Part shown: piece by piece, positions 7,406-15,289 of the stretch
How positions within the stretch are numbered: the stretch's first letter is position 1
Layout: the number at the start of each line of letters is the position of its first letter
Origin: Bacteriovoracaceae bacterium UBA2428
GTDB lineage: Bacteria > Bdellovibrionota > UBA2428
NCBI GenBank assembly: GCA_002343545.1
Contig: DDRA01000043.1
Location: 47,824 to 66,138 of the forward strand
Direction of reading: 5' to 3'
DNA length: 18,315 nucleotides
The notes under the pieces: model-generated
Seen by the model: the letters and a program-made list of their open reading frames with translations, nothing else
What the model was told of the DNA's origin: nothing
The model's database searches: none
Made by a program: the position numbers and the translations under genes

Positions 7406-7993
7406 TCAAAAGGAGTGAGTTTCTCCTCGGCGATAAAATATTAATCGTGTGATTCCGTAGCTACGATCCTTAAAGCTGTTCCAGCCCGATGGAACGGATG
7501 GAACTTCGTCTTCGCTACCGATCTCGGCCACGAGGATTGCCCCCGGCTTGAAGAGCTTTTCTGCGTGGGGCTCGAGCGCATCGAAAGCGCGCGAGACGAG
7601 ATCCTTGCCGTAGGGCGGATCGCAAAAAATCAGGTCGAAGGGCGCCTGCGGGAGCGAGACCAAGAGACGGCCCCAATCCTTCACCTGCTTCGTCCGCACG
7701 ACGGCGTAGCGAGAAGTCGGCACGCCCAAGGTCGCGGCGTTCGATTCGATCGACTTGAGCGCGGCCGGATCCGCTTCGACGAAGACGGCGTGTTCGGCGC
7801 CGTGCGAGAGCGCTTCCCAGGCGAGCGCCCCGGTCCCCGCGAAGAGATCGAGCACCGAAACGGGCTCGATCCCCATCCCGTTCATGAGGATGTTGAAGAG
7901 GGCCTCGCGATGGGCGTCGGTCGTGGGACGGGTCGCGTCGCCCTTGGGCGCGACGAGGCGCCGGCCGCCCCACTGACCTCCGATGATCCTCAT
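7406..7993 (-). CDS. rsmD: 16S rRNA (guanine(966)-N2)-methyltransferase RsmD
   Basis: RsmD methylates G966 of 16S rRNA in the assembled small subunit, using S-adenosylmethionine. The 195-residue protein has the family N-terminus MRIIGGQWGGRRL and RPTTDAHREALFNIL (22-36). The SAM-binding motif is DLFAGTGALAWEAL (49-62), the motif II acidic residue is in FVEAD (71-75), and the catalytic DPPY is at 125-128. The family motif at residue 1 fixes the start at 7993. No convincing Shine-Dalgarno is present; the ATG overlaps the stop of the upstream protease gene as ATGA, so translation is probably coupled to it. The prepilin gene begins 36 bp downstream. Confidence 0.95.
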   Translation of the reverse strand: MRIIGGQWGGRRLVAPKGDATRPTTDAHREALFNILMNGMGIEPVSVLDLFAGTGALAWEALSHGAEHAVFVEADPAALKSIESNAATLGVPTSRYAVVRTKQVKDWGRLLVSLPQAPFDLIFCDPPYGKDLVSRAFDALEPHAEKLFKPGAILVAEIGSEDEVPSVPSGWNSFKDRSYGITRLIFYRRGETHSF

Positions 7994-10900
7994 CGACGGC
8001 GCCGCACCCGTTCGATGAACAAAGGCTTCGGCAGACGGGCTTTCGTCGAGGCCGTTGCCTCGGGCCCCTTTTCGGCCGCGCCGATGATCTGAGTCTTTTG
8101 GATGGGCTGCGGACCCAGATAGGGGTCCGACCAAAGGAGCGTCGTGAAGACCGAAGCCGCCTGCTGCGATCCGGCGATCTGCGCGGCCCAAGCCTCGGGA
8201 GCGGGACCGGCGGCGACTTTCACGGCCGGGGCCTCCGCCACGGGAATCGCGAGCGACACGAGGATCTTCTCCTTGAGGTTTTCAAGGTAGACGGCGTTGA
8301 GCGCGAGGAAGGCGGGCGCCTCGGCAAAGACCAAGAAGCCGTCGGGACCCGTTTCGGATTTCACGATCCGGTAGTCGCTATCCATGAAGGACCCGGCGAG
8401 GTAGGAGTCTTCGGATTCGGGTTTCACGTTCACGTTGAAACGAAGGAGCTTCGGCGGCAACGGGAGGTAGACCGTCGATCCGGTCGTGAGCGTGAGTGGC
8501 TTGGGCTTCTTGAGGTCGACGCCGATCGGCTCGATGCGGAACCAAGGTGTCGTGCGCACGTTCGGCTTGTCTTTCGACGAGCCGAGGACGTTGGCGGCGA
8601 CGACCGGACCGCCCTTCGGCGCGATGAAGGCTTGGGTCGGCGCGCTCAGTCCGCTCGCGCGGATCTCGAGGTGCACGGTCGACGTCTTGACCGACTCGTG
8701 ACCCGTCAGCACGACTTCGTAGAGGCCGGGCTTCTCGGTGCTCACCGCGACTTGGTTCGTGATCTGGCGGCGGACGAGCTTCGACCCTTCCTGCCGCACG
8801 TGCAGGAAGGGGAACTCCTGCGCGAGCACTTTGCCGTGGCCCGAGATCGTCGCGACGACGAGCGCTTCGCCGACGGCTTCGGCGCGCACGCCGAGACCCG
8901 TCGCCCCGCGCGGAACGCGCACGAAGAAACGGACGTTCTGGCCGGCGGGAACCGTGACGTTTTCTTTTCGCAGGCGGTAGCTGACCTCGGTCCGCGCGTC
9001 TTCGAGGAGCTGGGGCGCGGAAACGAGTTCTTCGGCGTGGATGTCGGTCACGAGAAGCCGCGCGTGGCGAAGTCCCTTGGCGTCCTTCACGTCGATGAAG
9101 GCGCTTCGCACGCCGCTCATCGTCTCCGTCGTGGGTTTGATGCGGTAGGGAACCGAGGTGACGAGCGTGCCGGGACGGATCGGCGCCGAACGAACGGCGC
9201 GGCGGGAGGAGTCGAGAAGCTCGATCCAGTCGGCCGACGTCTCGACGCTCCATTCTTCGCTCGCGTCGTAGTCCTCGCGGCGTTCCGAGAGGTTCGGGTC
9301 GGACAGGGTTTCGATCGCGATGCTACGGGCCTGGAGATCGGATCCCGTCGCTTCGAAGAAATCTCCGCTCACCTTGAGGTAGCGGAAGAGCGGACGGCCC
9401 GGTTGCGCGAGCGCGTCCCATTCCGAAAGCTTGGCGACCGCGTCGGGCGCGGAGGCGAGTCCGTAACCCTGTTCGAAGGGGGCGAGCCCGTCCTGCGGCT
9501 TGGCGCCTTCTTCGATCGCCCGCTTGAGCGCGAGGGCGCGCTCGCCCGGCGAGCGATCTTTCGAGACGAGCTTGAGGGACTTCGCTTGCGCGGCTTCGAG
9601 GACGAGCGCGGCCAGCCCCGAGACCATGGGAGCGGCCATCGAAGTCCCTTGAAAATGCTCGAAACCCGACTTCGCCGTCGTGTAGGGGACGCTGCTCACG
9701 ATGCCGCCGGGCGCGATGACTTCGGGCTTAAGGCCGCCCGCGCGCGTGGGGCCTCGGCTCGACCACCAGTACAGCGAATCGGGCAGGTCGAAACCGTGGT
9801 TCTCGTTCCAGCTTTGTTTGGGATTCCAGGCTCCGACCGTGAGCACTTGGGGGAAGTTGCCCGGGTCGCCGCTCGTGTTGAGGCTCGGGCCTTCGTTACC
9901 CGCGGCCAGGACGAAGAGCGTGCCGTACTTTTGCGTGAGAAAACGCACGAGTCGCGGGGCGACGGCGTCTTCCTTGAGGGATTCCGATCCGCCCAAGCTC
10001 AGGTTCGCGATGTGCGCGCCCTCTTTGGCGGCTTCGATCATGGCGCCGTAGATCGCCGAGAGGGGGCAGCCGGTGGACGAGCAGACTTTGTAGCCGAGGA
10101 GCTGCGCTTCGGGCGCGACGCCGTCGAAGGCGCCGCCGGCGCCCATGTGTCCGGCGATGATGCCGCCCACGTGCGTGCCGTGGGCTTCCTGGTCGAAGCC
10201 GAGTTCGAGCTCGTAGCCGCCGCCGAGACGCGGCTCGATCTGCACGAGGAGCCGGCGCAGGTCGCGTTTGATCCCGCTGCCCGTGACGACGAGGCTCGGT
10301 TCAAAGGGGGCGCCGCGTTTCCACGCCGTGACGAGCTCGCCCTTATCGAGGAGGCCGTTGCGGTTGATGTCGAGCGCGACCTTGGCGCCGTCCTTGTTCA
10401 GGAACGCGACGGCCGAGAAGTCGCCTTCCGTATTGCCGTCGGCGTTGATGTCGACGGTCGACTCCTGGCCGTCGACGGCGCGGCTTTCCTCGACGCAAGC
10501 GACGAGAACTTCGGCCGTCTCCGAGGCGACGGCCTTCTTGGCGGCTTCCGCGAAGGCCTCGAATCGGCCATCGCATTCCGGCGCCGTCTCAACGCCCTGC
10601 AGGCGAAAGCGTCCTTCGCGCGTGAAGTCCTTGAAGTCGATGATCTTGGCGTCGCCCGAGACCGTGCGTTGCAGCGCGGGGTGCGAGATCTCGAGGCCCG
10701 TGTCGATGACCGCGATCTTGATGCCCTTGCCCAGGTTACCGAGCGTGCGGGCGCCGATCGCGTCGAGCGGCATGCGTCCGGGGCCGGCGACTTCGCGGCG
10801 CGAGTGGGGACGGGGAACGCGGCGCACGCGATCGATCGAAACGGATTCGAAGCCGAATTCCGAGAAAAGTTCGGAGGGGTCGGTCGACGCCAAGTACTCG

Positions 10901-11259
10901 GCGGTAAAGCGCACGGCGAGCAGGGGCGCGACGTCGGCTTCGGCCTCGGAGTTGTTCGGATTGAATTCGACGCGAAGCTTGCCTTCTTTTTCGAGCTGCT
11001 TGAGTTTCTCGAGCGAGCGTCCGTACTTGGAAGGGCTCACGATAGTCACGAGCAGCACGGGCTCGCCGTGTTCCACGAGCAGTTTGAGCTCTTTCTGGTC
11101 CTGCGGCGTGATGGTTTCGCCCGGCTTATCGAGGGTGGTCAGGGTGGAGGGAGGGGCCGCGCCTTCGGGCGACTTGGCCTTTTCCTTGCCGCAGGCGCCG
11201 AGGAAGGCCGCGGCCACGACGAAACCCAAAGAAACGGAACGCGGAAACGATGCTTTCAT
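7990..11259 (-). CDS. Lipoprotein subtilisin-family (S8) serine peptidase, tripeptidyl peptidase II-like
   Basis: This is a 1089-residue surface or periplasmic subtilase. A lipoprotein signal ends in lipobox LGAC (Cys23). A linker and a prodomain-like region (about 50-145) precede the catalytic domain. The triad is D186 (IAVIDTGLE), H360 (HGTHVGGIIAGH) and S540 (GTSMAAPMVSG), with oxyanion N455 (AAGNEGP). The D-H spacing is 174 residues, far more than about 32 in subtilisin; such an insertion is known in tripeptidyl peptidase II. It holds two EF-hand-like loops, 297-308 fully canonical (DINRNGLLDKGE). A beta-rich C-terminal part (about 620-1005) contains VPAGQNVRFFVRVPRGAT (770-787), which resembles TPPII as I recall it. 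The tail (1010-1089) is Ala/Pro-rich, ending in RRRR. The start is ATG with GGGAG 8 nt upstream. The stop overlaps rsmD (ATGA). Peptidase activity is well supported; exo- versus endopeptidase mode is not. Confidence 0.88.
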   Translation of the reverse strand: MKASFPRSVSLGFVVAAAFLGACGKEKAKSPEGAAPPSTLTTLDKPGETITPQDQKELKLLVEHGEPVLLVTIVSPSKYGRSLEKLKQLEKEGKLRVEFNPNNSEAEADVAPLLAVRFTAEYLASTDPSELFSEFGFESVSIDRVRRVPRPHSRREVAGPGRMPLDAIGARTLGNLGKGIKIAVIDTGLEISHPALQRTVSGDAKIIDFKDFTREGRFRLQGVETAPECDGRFEAFAEAAKKAVASETAEVLVACVEESRAVDGQESTVDINADGNTEGDFSAVAFLNKDGAKVALDINRNGLLDKGELVTAWKRGAPFEPSLVVTGSGIKRDLRRLLVQIEPRLGGGYELELGFDQEAHGTHVGGIIAGHMGAGGAFDGVAPEAQLLGYKVCSSTGCPLSAIYGAMIEAAKEGAHIANLSLGGSESLKEDAVAPRLVRFLTQKYGTLFVLAAGNEGPSLNTSGDPGNFPQVLTVGAWNPKQSWNENHGFDLPDSLYWWSSRGPTRAGGLKPEVIAPGGIVSSVPYTTAKSGFEHFQGTSMAAPMVSGLAALVLEAAQAKSLKLVSKDRSPGERALALKRAIEEGAKPQDGLAPFEQGYGLASAPDAVAKLSEWDALAQPGRPLFRYLKVSGDFFEATGSDLQARSIAIETLSDPNLSERREDYDASEEWSVETSADWIELLDSSRRAVRSAPIRPGTLVTSVPYRIKPTTETMSGVRSAFIDVKDAKGLRHARLLVTDIHAEELVSAPQLLEDARTEVSYRLRKENVTVPAGQNVRFFVRVPRGATGLGVRAEAVGEALVVATISGHGKVLAQEFPFLHVRQEGSKLVRRQITNQVAVSTEKPGLYEVVLTGHESVKTSTVHLEIRASGLSAPTQAFIAPKGGPVVAANVLGSSKDKPNVRTTPWFRIEPIGVDLKKPKPLTLTTGSTVYLPLPPKLLRFNVNVKPESEDSYLAGSFMDSDYRIVKSETGPDGFLVFAEAPAFLALNAVYLENLKEKILVSLAIPVAEAPAVKVAAGPAPEAWAAQIAGSQQAASVFTTLLWSDPYLGPQPIQKTQIIGAAEKGPEATASTKARLPKPLFIERVRRRR

Positions 11260-11283
11260 TCGATGAACTCCCACAACCGGCTC

Positions 11284-11312
11284 TCTATCGGAATTCGGGA
11301 CGCTTGGCTCAA
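11284..11312 (-). promoter_or_regulatory. Candidate promoter of the protease-rsmD transcription unit
   Basis: Read on the minus strand, TTGAGC (11312-11307) and GATAGA (11289-11284) are 17 bp apart. A start near 11277 would leave an 18-nt leader that includes the GGGAG ribosome binding site. The -35 matches four of six bases and the -10 only three. It lies in the 141-bp gap between divergent genes; the rest of that gap shows no other clear structure. Confidence 0.25.
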
Positions 11313-11400
11313 CTCGTTTAGGGTCATCCGGCAACGCGGCGCAAATGGCGTCGAAATACTGACGGAGCGCATGCCGGGCGTTCCGTTCTAGATTGGATCT

Positions 11401-11919
11401 ATGCATATTTTCGCTTTCTTGTTGCTCGCCGTCGGCGGTCCGGCCCGAGCCGAGGCTCCGCACGGGGTCGCCTCGGCGGCCCAAGGATCGTTGGCTGAAT
11501 TGGCCGTCGGCGCGGATAACTGCGCTTCGGCCCAAAGCACGACGGCGCTCATCCGCCAGGCCTACCAGCTTTGCGCGATCTCCAACGACACCAAGCCCCA
11601 GGTGATGGGCACGTCCTTCGACCTTTGCCTCGCGACCGCCACGAGAGCGGTTTTGGTGAGCGGCGGTCGGCTTGACCCGTTGGAAGTCAGCCGGATCGCG
11701 TGCGAAAACCATAGCCCCACGGGTGGGGTCCTCGCGCTTTCGGCGGGCATCGTAGGATGTTACGAACGCGCGGCCCGGGATACTCATCGCCACGACGCGA
11801 CGCTCGCGAACACGACCAAGGCTTGCGCGGACGCCTGGATGAAAGCGAAGTGCCTGCGCGAAGCTTTCGACGCGCGACTCAAAGAGAAGCTCGCGGCGTC
11901 CACGCCCGCGGCCGAGTAA
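11401..11919 (+). CDS. Exported seven-cysteine protein of unknown function
   Basis: I do not recognise a family. The 172-residue protein starts with a signal peptide, MHIFAFLLLAVGGPARA, with a likely signal peptidase I site after ARA or AEA. The mature part has seven cysteines (41, 58, 76, 101, 120, 142, 151) at fairly even intervals in predicted helical sequence, which suggests a disulfide-stapled helical bundle with one free cysteine. The frame is stopped upstream by TAG (11389-11391), so the ATG at 11401 is the natural start. No Shine-Dalgarno is at proper spacing (GGA ends 3 nt before ATG). It is divergent from the lipoprotein protease and ends 6 bp before the convergent caspase-like gene. 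A role in the neighbouring exported proteases is only a guess from location. Confidence 0.7.
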   Translation: MHIFAFLLLAVGGPARAEAPHGVASAAQGSLAELAVGADNCASAQSTTALIRQAYQLCAISNDTKPQVMGTSFDLCLATATRAVLVSGGRLDPLEVSRIACENHSPTGGVLALSAGIVGCYERAARDTHRHDATLANTTKACADAWMKAKCLREAFDARLKEKLAASTPAAE

Positions 11920-11925
11920 GCGGCG

Positions 11926-12795
11926 CTAGCGAGGGTAGAAGATCTCCATGTAGGGCGCGAAGCCCGGCTTCACGGCGCCCTCTTGGCAGGCCTTGAGCGA
12001 CTTGTCCAAGTCCCCCACCGACTTGCCCTCGACGACCGTGCGGATGACGGCGAGGACGGAGTTCGGCGGCACGTAGCCTTGCATCGTGTTGCCCGAGAGC
12101 ACGAGCACCGTGTCCGGTTCGCGATCCGCGAGCGCGCGGGAAAGGAAACCGTAGAAGTGCCGGTGGCTGCTGCACGACATGCTGCCCACGAGAACGGGCT
12201 TCTCCTCGCGCTCGGCGAAGGTATCCATGATCTCTTTGAGGCCGGGCTTTTGTTTGCGGTAGTAGGCGTAGTTCAGGTAGCCGTTGTCGAGCAGCACGGG
12301 CGGGTAGGTGTCGGGACCGCCGCCTTCGCGCGAGTGTCCGGTGTACATCCAGATCTCGGCTTCCTGCGCGCCCTTGATGAGAAAGGCGCGTGCGTTGTCG
12401 CTCGCGGCTTGCTGCTTGGCGCTCTCGGGATCCGCGTTGAGGCCGAGCGAGCTCGAGATGAGCGCGACGCGAACTTTGCGGCCGCCGCCGATGTCTTTCT
12501 CGAATACGTGGAAGAGGCTCTCCCAGGGAAAGCGCGCCGGCTTGACGCCGTACTCCTCGGCGAGCCCGGACTTGGAGCGGAAACCCATCTTGAAGAGCTT
12601 ATCGCGCAAGTAGGGCGACACGTGCGCGGTATCCGCGGGGCGTTTGCCGTTGTCGTCCCAGTAGCCGATCGTCACGCGGATATCGGCGACGTTATCGTCG
12701 GCGAACACGGAATCGAAGTTTTTGGGGGGCGCCGCGATCGCGGATCCGCAGGCGAAGCCCAATGCGAGGGTGAAGCGAAGACGACGAAACGACAT
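11926..12795 (-). CDS. Exported protein with possible caspase-like (clan CD) peptidase fold
   Basis: The 289-residue protein begins with a Sec signal (MSFRRLRFTLALGFACGSAIAA, cleavage near residue 22). The mature part alternates beta strands and helices. A histidine sits in IWMYTGHSREGGG (148-160; H154) and a cysteine in LVGSMSCSSH (202-211; C208), each just after a hydrophobic strand (EIWMYTGH, PVLVGSMSC). That is the order and spacing of the His-Cys dyad in caspase/gingipain/CHAT-type clan CD proteins. The later strand LVLSGNTMQGY (231-241) could shape the specificity pocket. I cannot assign a subfamily, and a non-peptidase role is possible. The ATG at 12795 has only a weak GCGGA nearby. 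It lies 49 bp after livF on the same strand and could be read through from the LIV operon; it converges with the seven-cysteine gene. Confidence 0.75.
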   Translation of the reverse strand: MSFRRLRFTLALGFACGSAIAAPPKNFDSVFADDNVADIRVTIGYWDDNGKRPADTAHVSPYLRDKLFKMGFRSKSGLAEEYGVKPARFPWESLFHVFEKDIGGGRKVRVALISSSLGLNADPESAKQQAASDNARAFLIKGAQEAEIWMYTGHSREGGGPDTYPPVLLDNGYLNYAYYRKQKPGLKEIMDTFAEREEKPVLVGSMSCSSHRHFYGFLSRALADREPDTVLVLSGNTMQGYVPPNSVLAVIRTVVEGKSVGDLDKSLKACQEGAVKPGFAPYMEIFYPR

Positions 12796-12844
12796 GTCCG
12801 CTTATCGGCCCGGTTTCGCCGCGGCCTGAGCGGCCCACAAAATT

Positions 12845-13582
12845 TTAATGCCCGAGGTAGGCTTCTTTGACCTTGGGGTTGGCCGCGAGCTCGCGGGCGT
12901 CGCCCGAGAGCGTCGTCCGACCCGTCTCGAGGACGTAGGCCCGGTGCGCGATGCTGAGCGCGGCGGCCGCGTTCTGTTCGACGAGCAGGATCGTCATGCC
13001 GGCGCGGTTGATCTCGACGAGCGCGCGCAGGATGGCTTCCACGAGCACGGGCGCGATGCCGAGCGACGGTTCGTCGAGCATGAGGAGCGTCGGCCGCTGC
13101 ATGAGCGCGCGGGCGATGGCGAGCATCTGTTGTTCCCCGCCGCTCAGCGTTCCGGCGGCCTGGTTCACGCGTTCCTTGAGGCGGGGGAAAAGCTTGAAGA
13201 CCTTTTCGTAGTCTTCTTGCAGGGCGGCGCGATCGGCTTCCGTCTTCGTGGAACGGATGTAGGCCCCCATCTGGAGGTTCTCCCACACCGTCAGGTTGCC
13301 GAAGATGCGGCGTCCTTCGGGCGAATGGGCGATACCCAAACGCACGATCTCGTGCGCGGCCTTGGCCTGCGACTTGAGGGATTGGCCCTTCCAGAGGAGT
13401 TGGCCACCCGAAGCGGGCACGAGGCCCGAGATCGCGCGCAGCGTGCTCGTCTTGCCGGCGCCGTTCGCGCCGAGCAGCGTGACGATCTCTCCCGCGCGGA
13501 CTTCGAGGCTCACGTCGTGGAGCGCGCGGATGGCGCCGTAGTTGACCCGCAGGCTTTCGAGTTTGAGCAGGGTTTCCGACAT
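12845..13582 (-). CDS. livF: Branched-chain amino acid ABC transporter ATPase LivF
   Basis: This is the second ATPase subunit of the LIV-type importer. The protein has 245 residues. Walker A is GANGAGKTS (38-46), the Q-loop region SPEGRRIF (87-94) is typical of LivF, the signature is LSGGEQQ (146-152), Walker B is LLMLDEPSLG (166-175), and the switch is LVEQNA, where LivF proteins have Gln instead of the usual His. It ends with the family KEAYLGH. The ATG at 13582 lies 2 bp after the livG stop, with GAGGAG 8 nt upstream inside the end of livG. It is the last gene of the liv operon. Confidence 0.95.
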   Translation of the reverse strand: MSETLLKLESLRVNYGAIRALHDVSLEVRAGEIVTLLGANGAGKTSTLRAISGLVPASGGQLLWKGQSLKSQAKAAHEIVRLGIAHSPEGRRIFGNLTVWENLQMGAYIRSTKTEADRAALQEDYEKVFKLFPRLKERVNQAAGTLSGGEQQMLAIARALMQRPTLLMLDEPSLGIAPVLVEAILRALVEINRAGMTILLVEQNAAAALSIAHRAYVLETGRTTLSGDARELAANPKVKEAYLGH

Positions 13583-13584
13583 TC

Positions 13585-14400
13585 TCAGCTCCTCGTCTCG
13601 GGGGCGGTCACGTGCGCCTGGTCGAGTCCGCCGCCGAGGTAGGCTTCGATGACCTTGGGGTTCGAGCGGATCTCGGCGGGCAGGCCCTGCGCGATGAGCT
13701 GGCCGTAATCGAGCACGTAGATGCGCTCGCAGATCTTCATGACGAGACTCATATCGTGTTCGATGAGGAGTACCGTTACGCCGAATTTCTTGCGGACGTC
13801 CGTGATGAGCTGGCAAAGACGCGCCGTCTCGACCGGGTTCATGCCGGCGGCGGGTTCGTCCAAGAGCAAGAGACGGGGATCGCAGGCGAGGGCCCGCGCG
13901 ATCTCGGCCTTGCGCTGCTCTCCGTAGGGAAGGTTTTTGGCGAGCGAGTCGGCACGGTCCGCCAGGTCGAGCGTCGAGAGGATCTCCATTCCCTTCGCGC
14001 GCAGCTTGGCTTCGCCGCGACGCTTGGTGGGGAGCGAGAAGATCGAAGAAAGGAATCCGTAGCCGCGATCGTGGTGCATCGAAATGAGCACGTTCTCGAG
14101 CACGGTCATTTCTTTGAAGAGACGGATGTTTTGGAAGGTGCGCGCGAGACCTTTGGCCGCGACGACGTGCGGGGCGAGACCTTGGATGGCTTCGCCTTCC
14201 AGCAGGATCTGGCCGCTCGTCGGCGTGTAGACGCCCGTCAGCATGTTGAAGCAGGTCGTCTTGCCGGCGCCGTTCGGGCCGATGAGTCCGACGAGCTCGC
14301 CCTTCTCGATCTTGAAGTTGACTTTGTCGACGGCCACGAGACCACCGAAGCGGATCGTGAGGTCTTTGACTTCGATCAAAGGAGAGTTAGGCGACGGCAT
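13585..14400 (-). CDS. livG: Branched-chain amino acid ABC transporter ATPase LivG
   Basis: This is the first ATPase subunit of the LIV importer, pairing with LivF on the cytoplasmic side of LivHM. The protein has 271 residues. Walker A is GPNGAGKTT (41-49), the Q-loop is ARTFQNIRLF (86-95), the signature is the LivG variant LPYGEQR (157-163), Walker B is LLLLDEPAAGMNP (177-189), and the switch histidine is H215 in IEHDM. It also has the C-terminal EAYLGG typical of this group. The ATG at 14400 lies within the end of livM (14-bp overlap), with AAGGA 5 nt upstream. The short tail after EAYLGG (259-271) is variable. Confidence 0.95.
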   Translation of the reverse strand: MPSPNSPLIEVKDLTIRFGGLVAVDKVNFKIEKGELVGLIGPNGAGKTTCFNMLTGVYTPTSGQILLEGEAIQGLAPHVVAAKGLARTFQNIRLFKEMTVLENVLISMHHDRGYGFLSSIFSLPTKRRGEAKLRAKGMEILSTLDLADRADSLAKNLPYGEQRKAEIARALACDPRLLLLDEPAAGMNPVETARLCQLITDVRKKFGVTVLLIEHDMSLVMKICERIYVLDYGQLIAQGLPAEIRSNPKVIEAYLGGGLDQAHVTAPETRS

Positions 14401-15289
14401 GGGCGTCCTTCTTGTTGGCCGGGCCGGCTTCGCGACGGAAAAGGCCGGCGAGCCCGTCCGGCCGCCAGAGCATGACGATCACCATGACGAGACCGAAAAT
14501 GAGCATCTGCACTTCGGCGAGGGTTTCACTGAAGCGCAGGAACTCGGGCAGCAGGGTCACGATCGTCGCGCCCAGGACGGCACCGAACTGCGAGCCGAGG
14601 CCGCCGAGGACGATCATGAGCAAGACTTGGACGCTGATGAGGAAGGTGAAGTTCGAGGGGTGCAGCGCCTGCTGGAAGTGCGCGAAGAGCGCGCCCGCGA
14701 GTCCGGCGAAGGCCGAGCCGATCACGAACGAGAAGACTTTGTAGAAGCGCACGTTCACGCGCATCGAGCGGGCCGCGATCTCGTCTTCACGCACGGCGAT
14801 GACGCAACGGCCGAAGCTCGAGTTGATGAGGTTGCGGAAGAGCCAAAGGGTCACGGCGACCGCGCCGAAATAGAACCAGGTCTGGGTGCGGGTCGTCGCG
14901 AGCTGCGGAATTCCGGTCAGGCCCGTCGCCCCGCCGACCGCGGCGAAGTTCAAGAAGACGATACGGATGATCTCGCCGAAGCCGAGCGTCGCCACGGCCA
15001 GGTAGTCGCCGCCGAGGCGAAGGCACGGCACGCCGACGAGGATGCCCACGATGCCCGCCGCGACCATGCCGCCGAGGCTCGAGAGGAGGAGCAGAAGGTG
15101 CGGCCACGTCTCCATGAGCTCCGGAAAGCCGAAGAGCGTGATCGAGGCCCCGGCGTAAGCGCCGACCGCGTAGAAACCCGCGTGGCCGAGCGAGAAGAGA
15201 CCGCAGTAGCCGTTGATGATCCCGAGCGAGCTCGCGAGGATGATGTTGATCGCGAGGAGCGGGAGCAGCTGAAGGGCGTAATCGATCAT
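14387..15289 (-). CDS. livM: Branched-chain amino acid ABC transporter permease LivM
   Basis: This is a polytopic inner-membrane permease of 300 residues. It has the LivM-type motifs GLFSLGHAGFYAVGAY (30-45), RLGGDYLAVATLGFGEI (91-107), the cytoplasmic coupling loop GRCVIAVREDEIAARSM (160-176) and the terminal RPDGLAGL (276-283). About eight to ten hydrophobic helices are evident. It is shorter than Escherichia coli LivM (about 425) but normal for the many permeases that lack the N-terminal extension. The ATG (15289) overlaps the livH stop as ATGA, with GGGA 6 nt upstream, so the two permeases are translationally coupled. Confidence 0.94.
   Translation of the reverse strand: MIDYALQLLPLLAINIILASSLGIINGYCGLFSLGHAGFYAVGAYAGASITLFGFPELMETWPHLLLLLSSLGGMVAAGIVGILVGVPCLRLGGDYLAVATLGFGEIIRIVFLNFAAVGGATGLTGIPQLATTRTQTWFYFGAVAVTLWLFRNLINSSFGRCVIAVREDEIAARSMRVNVRFYKVFSFVIGSAFAGLAGALFAHFQQALHPSNFTFLISVQVLLMIVLGGLGSQFGAVLGATIVTLLPEFLRFSETLAEVQMLIFGLVMVIVMLWRPDGLAGLFRREAGPANKKDAHAVA

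Noticed and set aside
8098..11391. A 1097-codon open frame on the plus strand opposite the lipoprotein protease
   Set aside because: Its product is Arg/Glu/Asp/Ala-rich low-complexity sequence with no domain, and it mirrors the codon pattern of the protease in a high-G+C gene. The protease on the other strand has a complete triad and lipobox.
11260..11793. A 178-residue N-terminal extension of the protease
   Set aside because: It would run through the divergent seven-cysteine gene. The internal ATG at 11259 has a good ribosome site and starts a clear lipoprotein signal.
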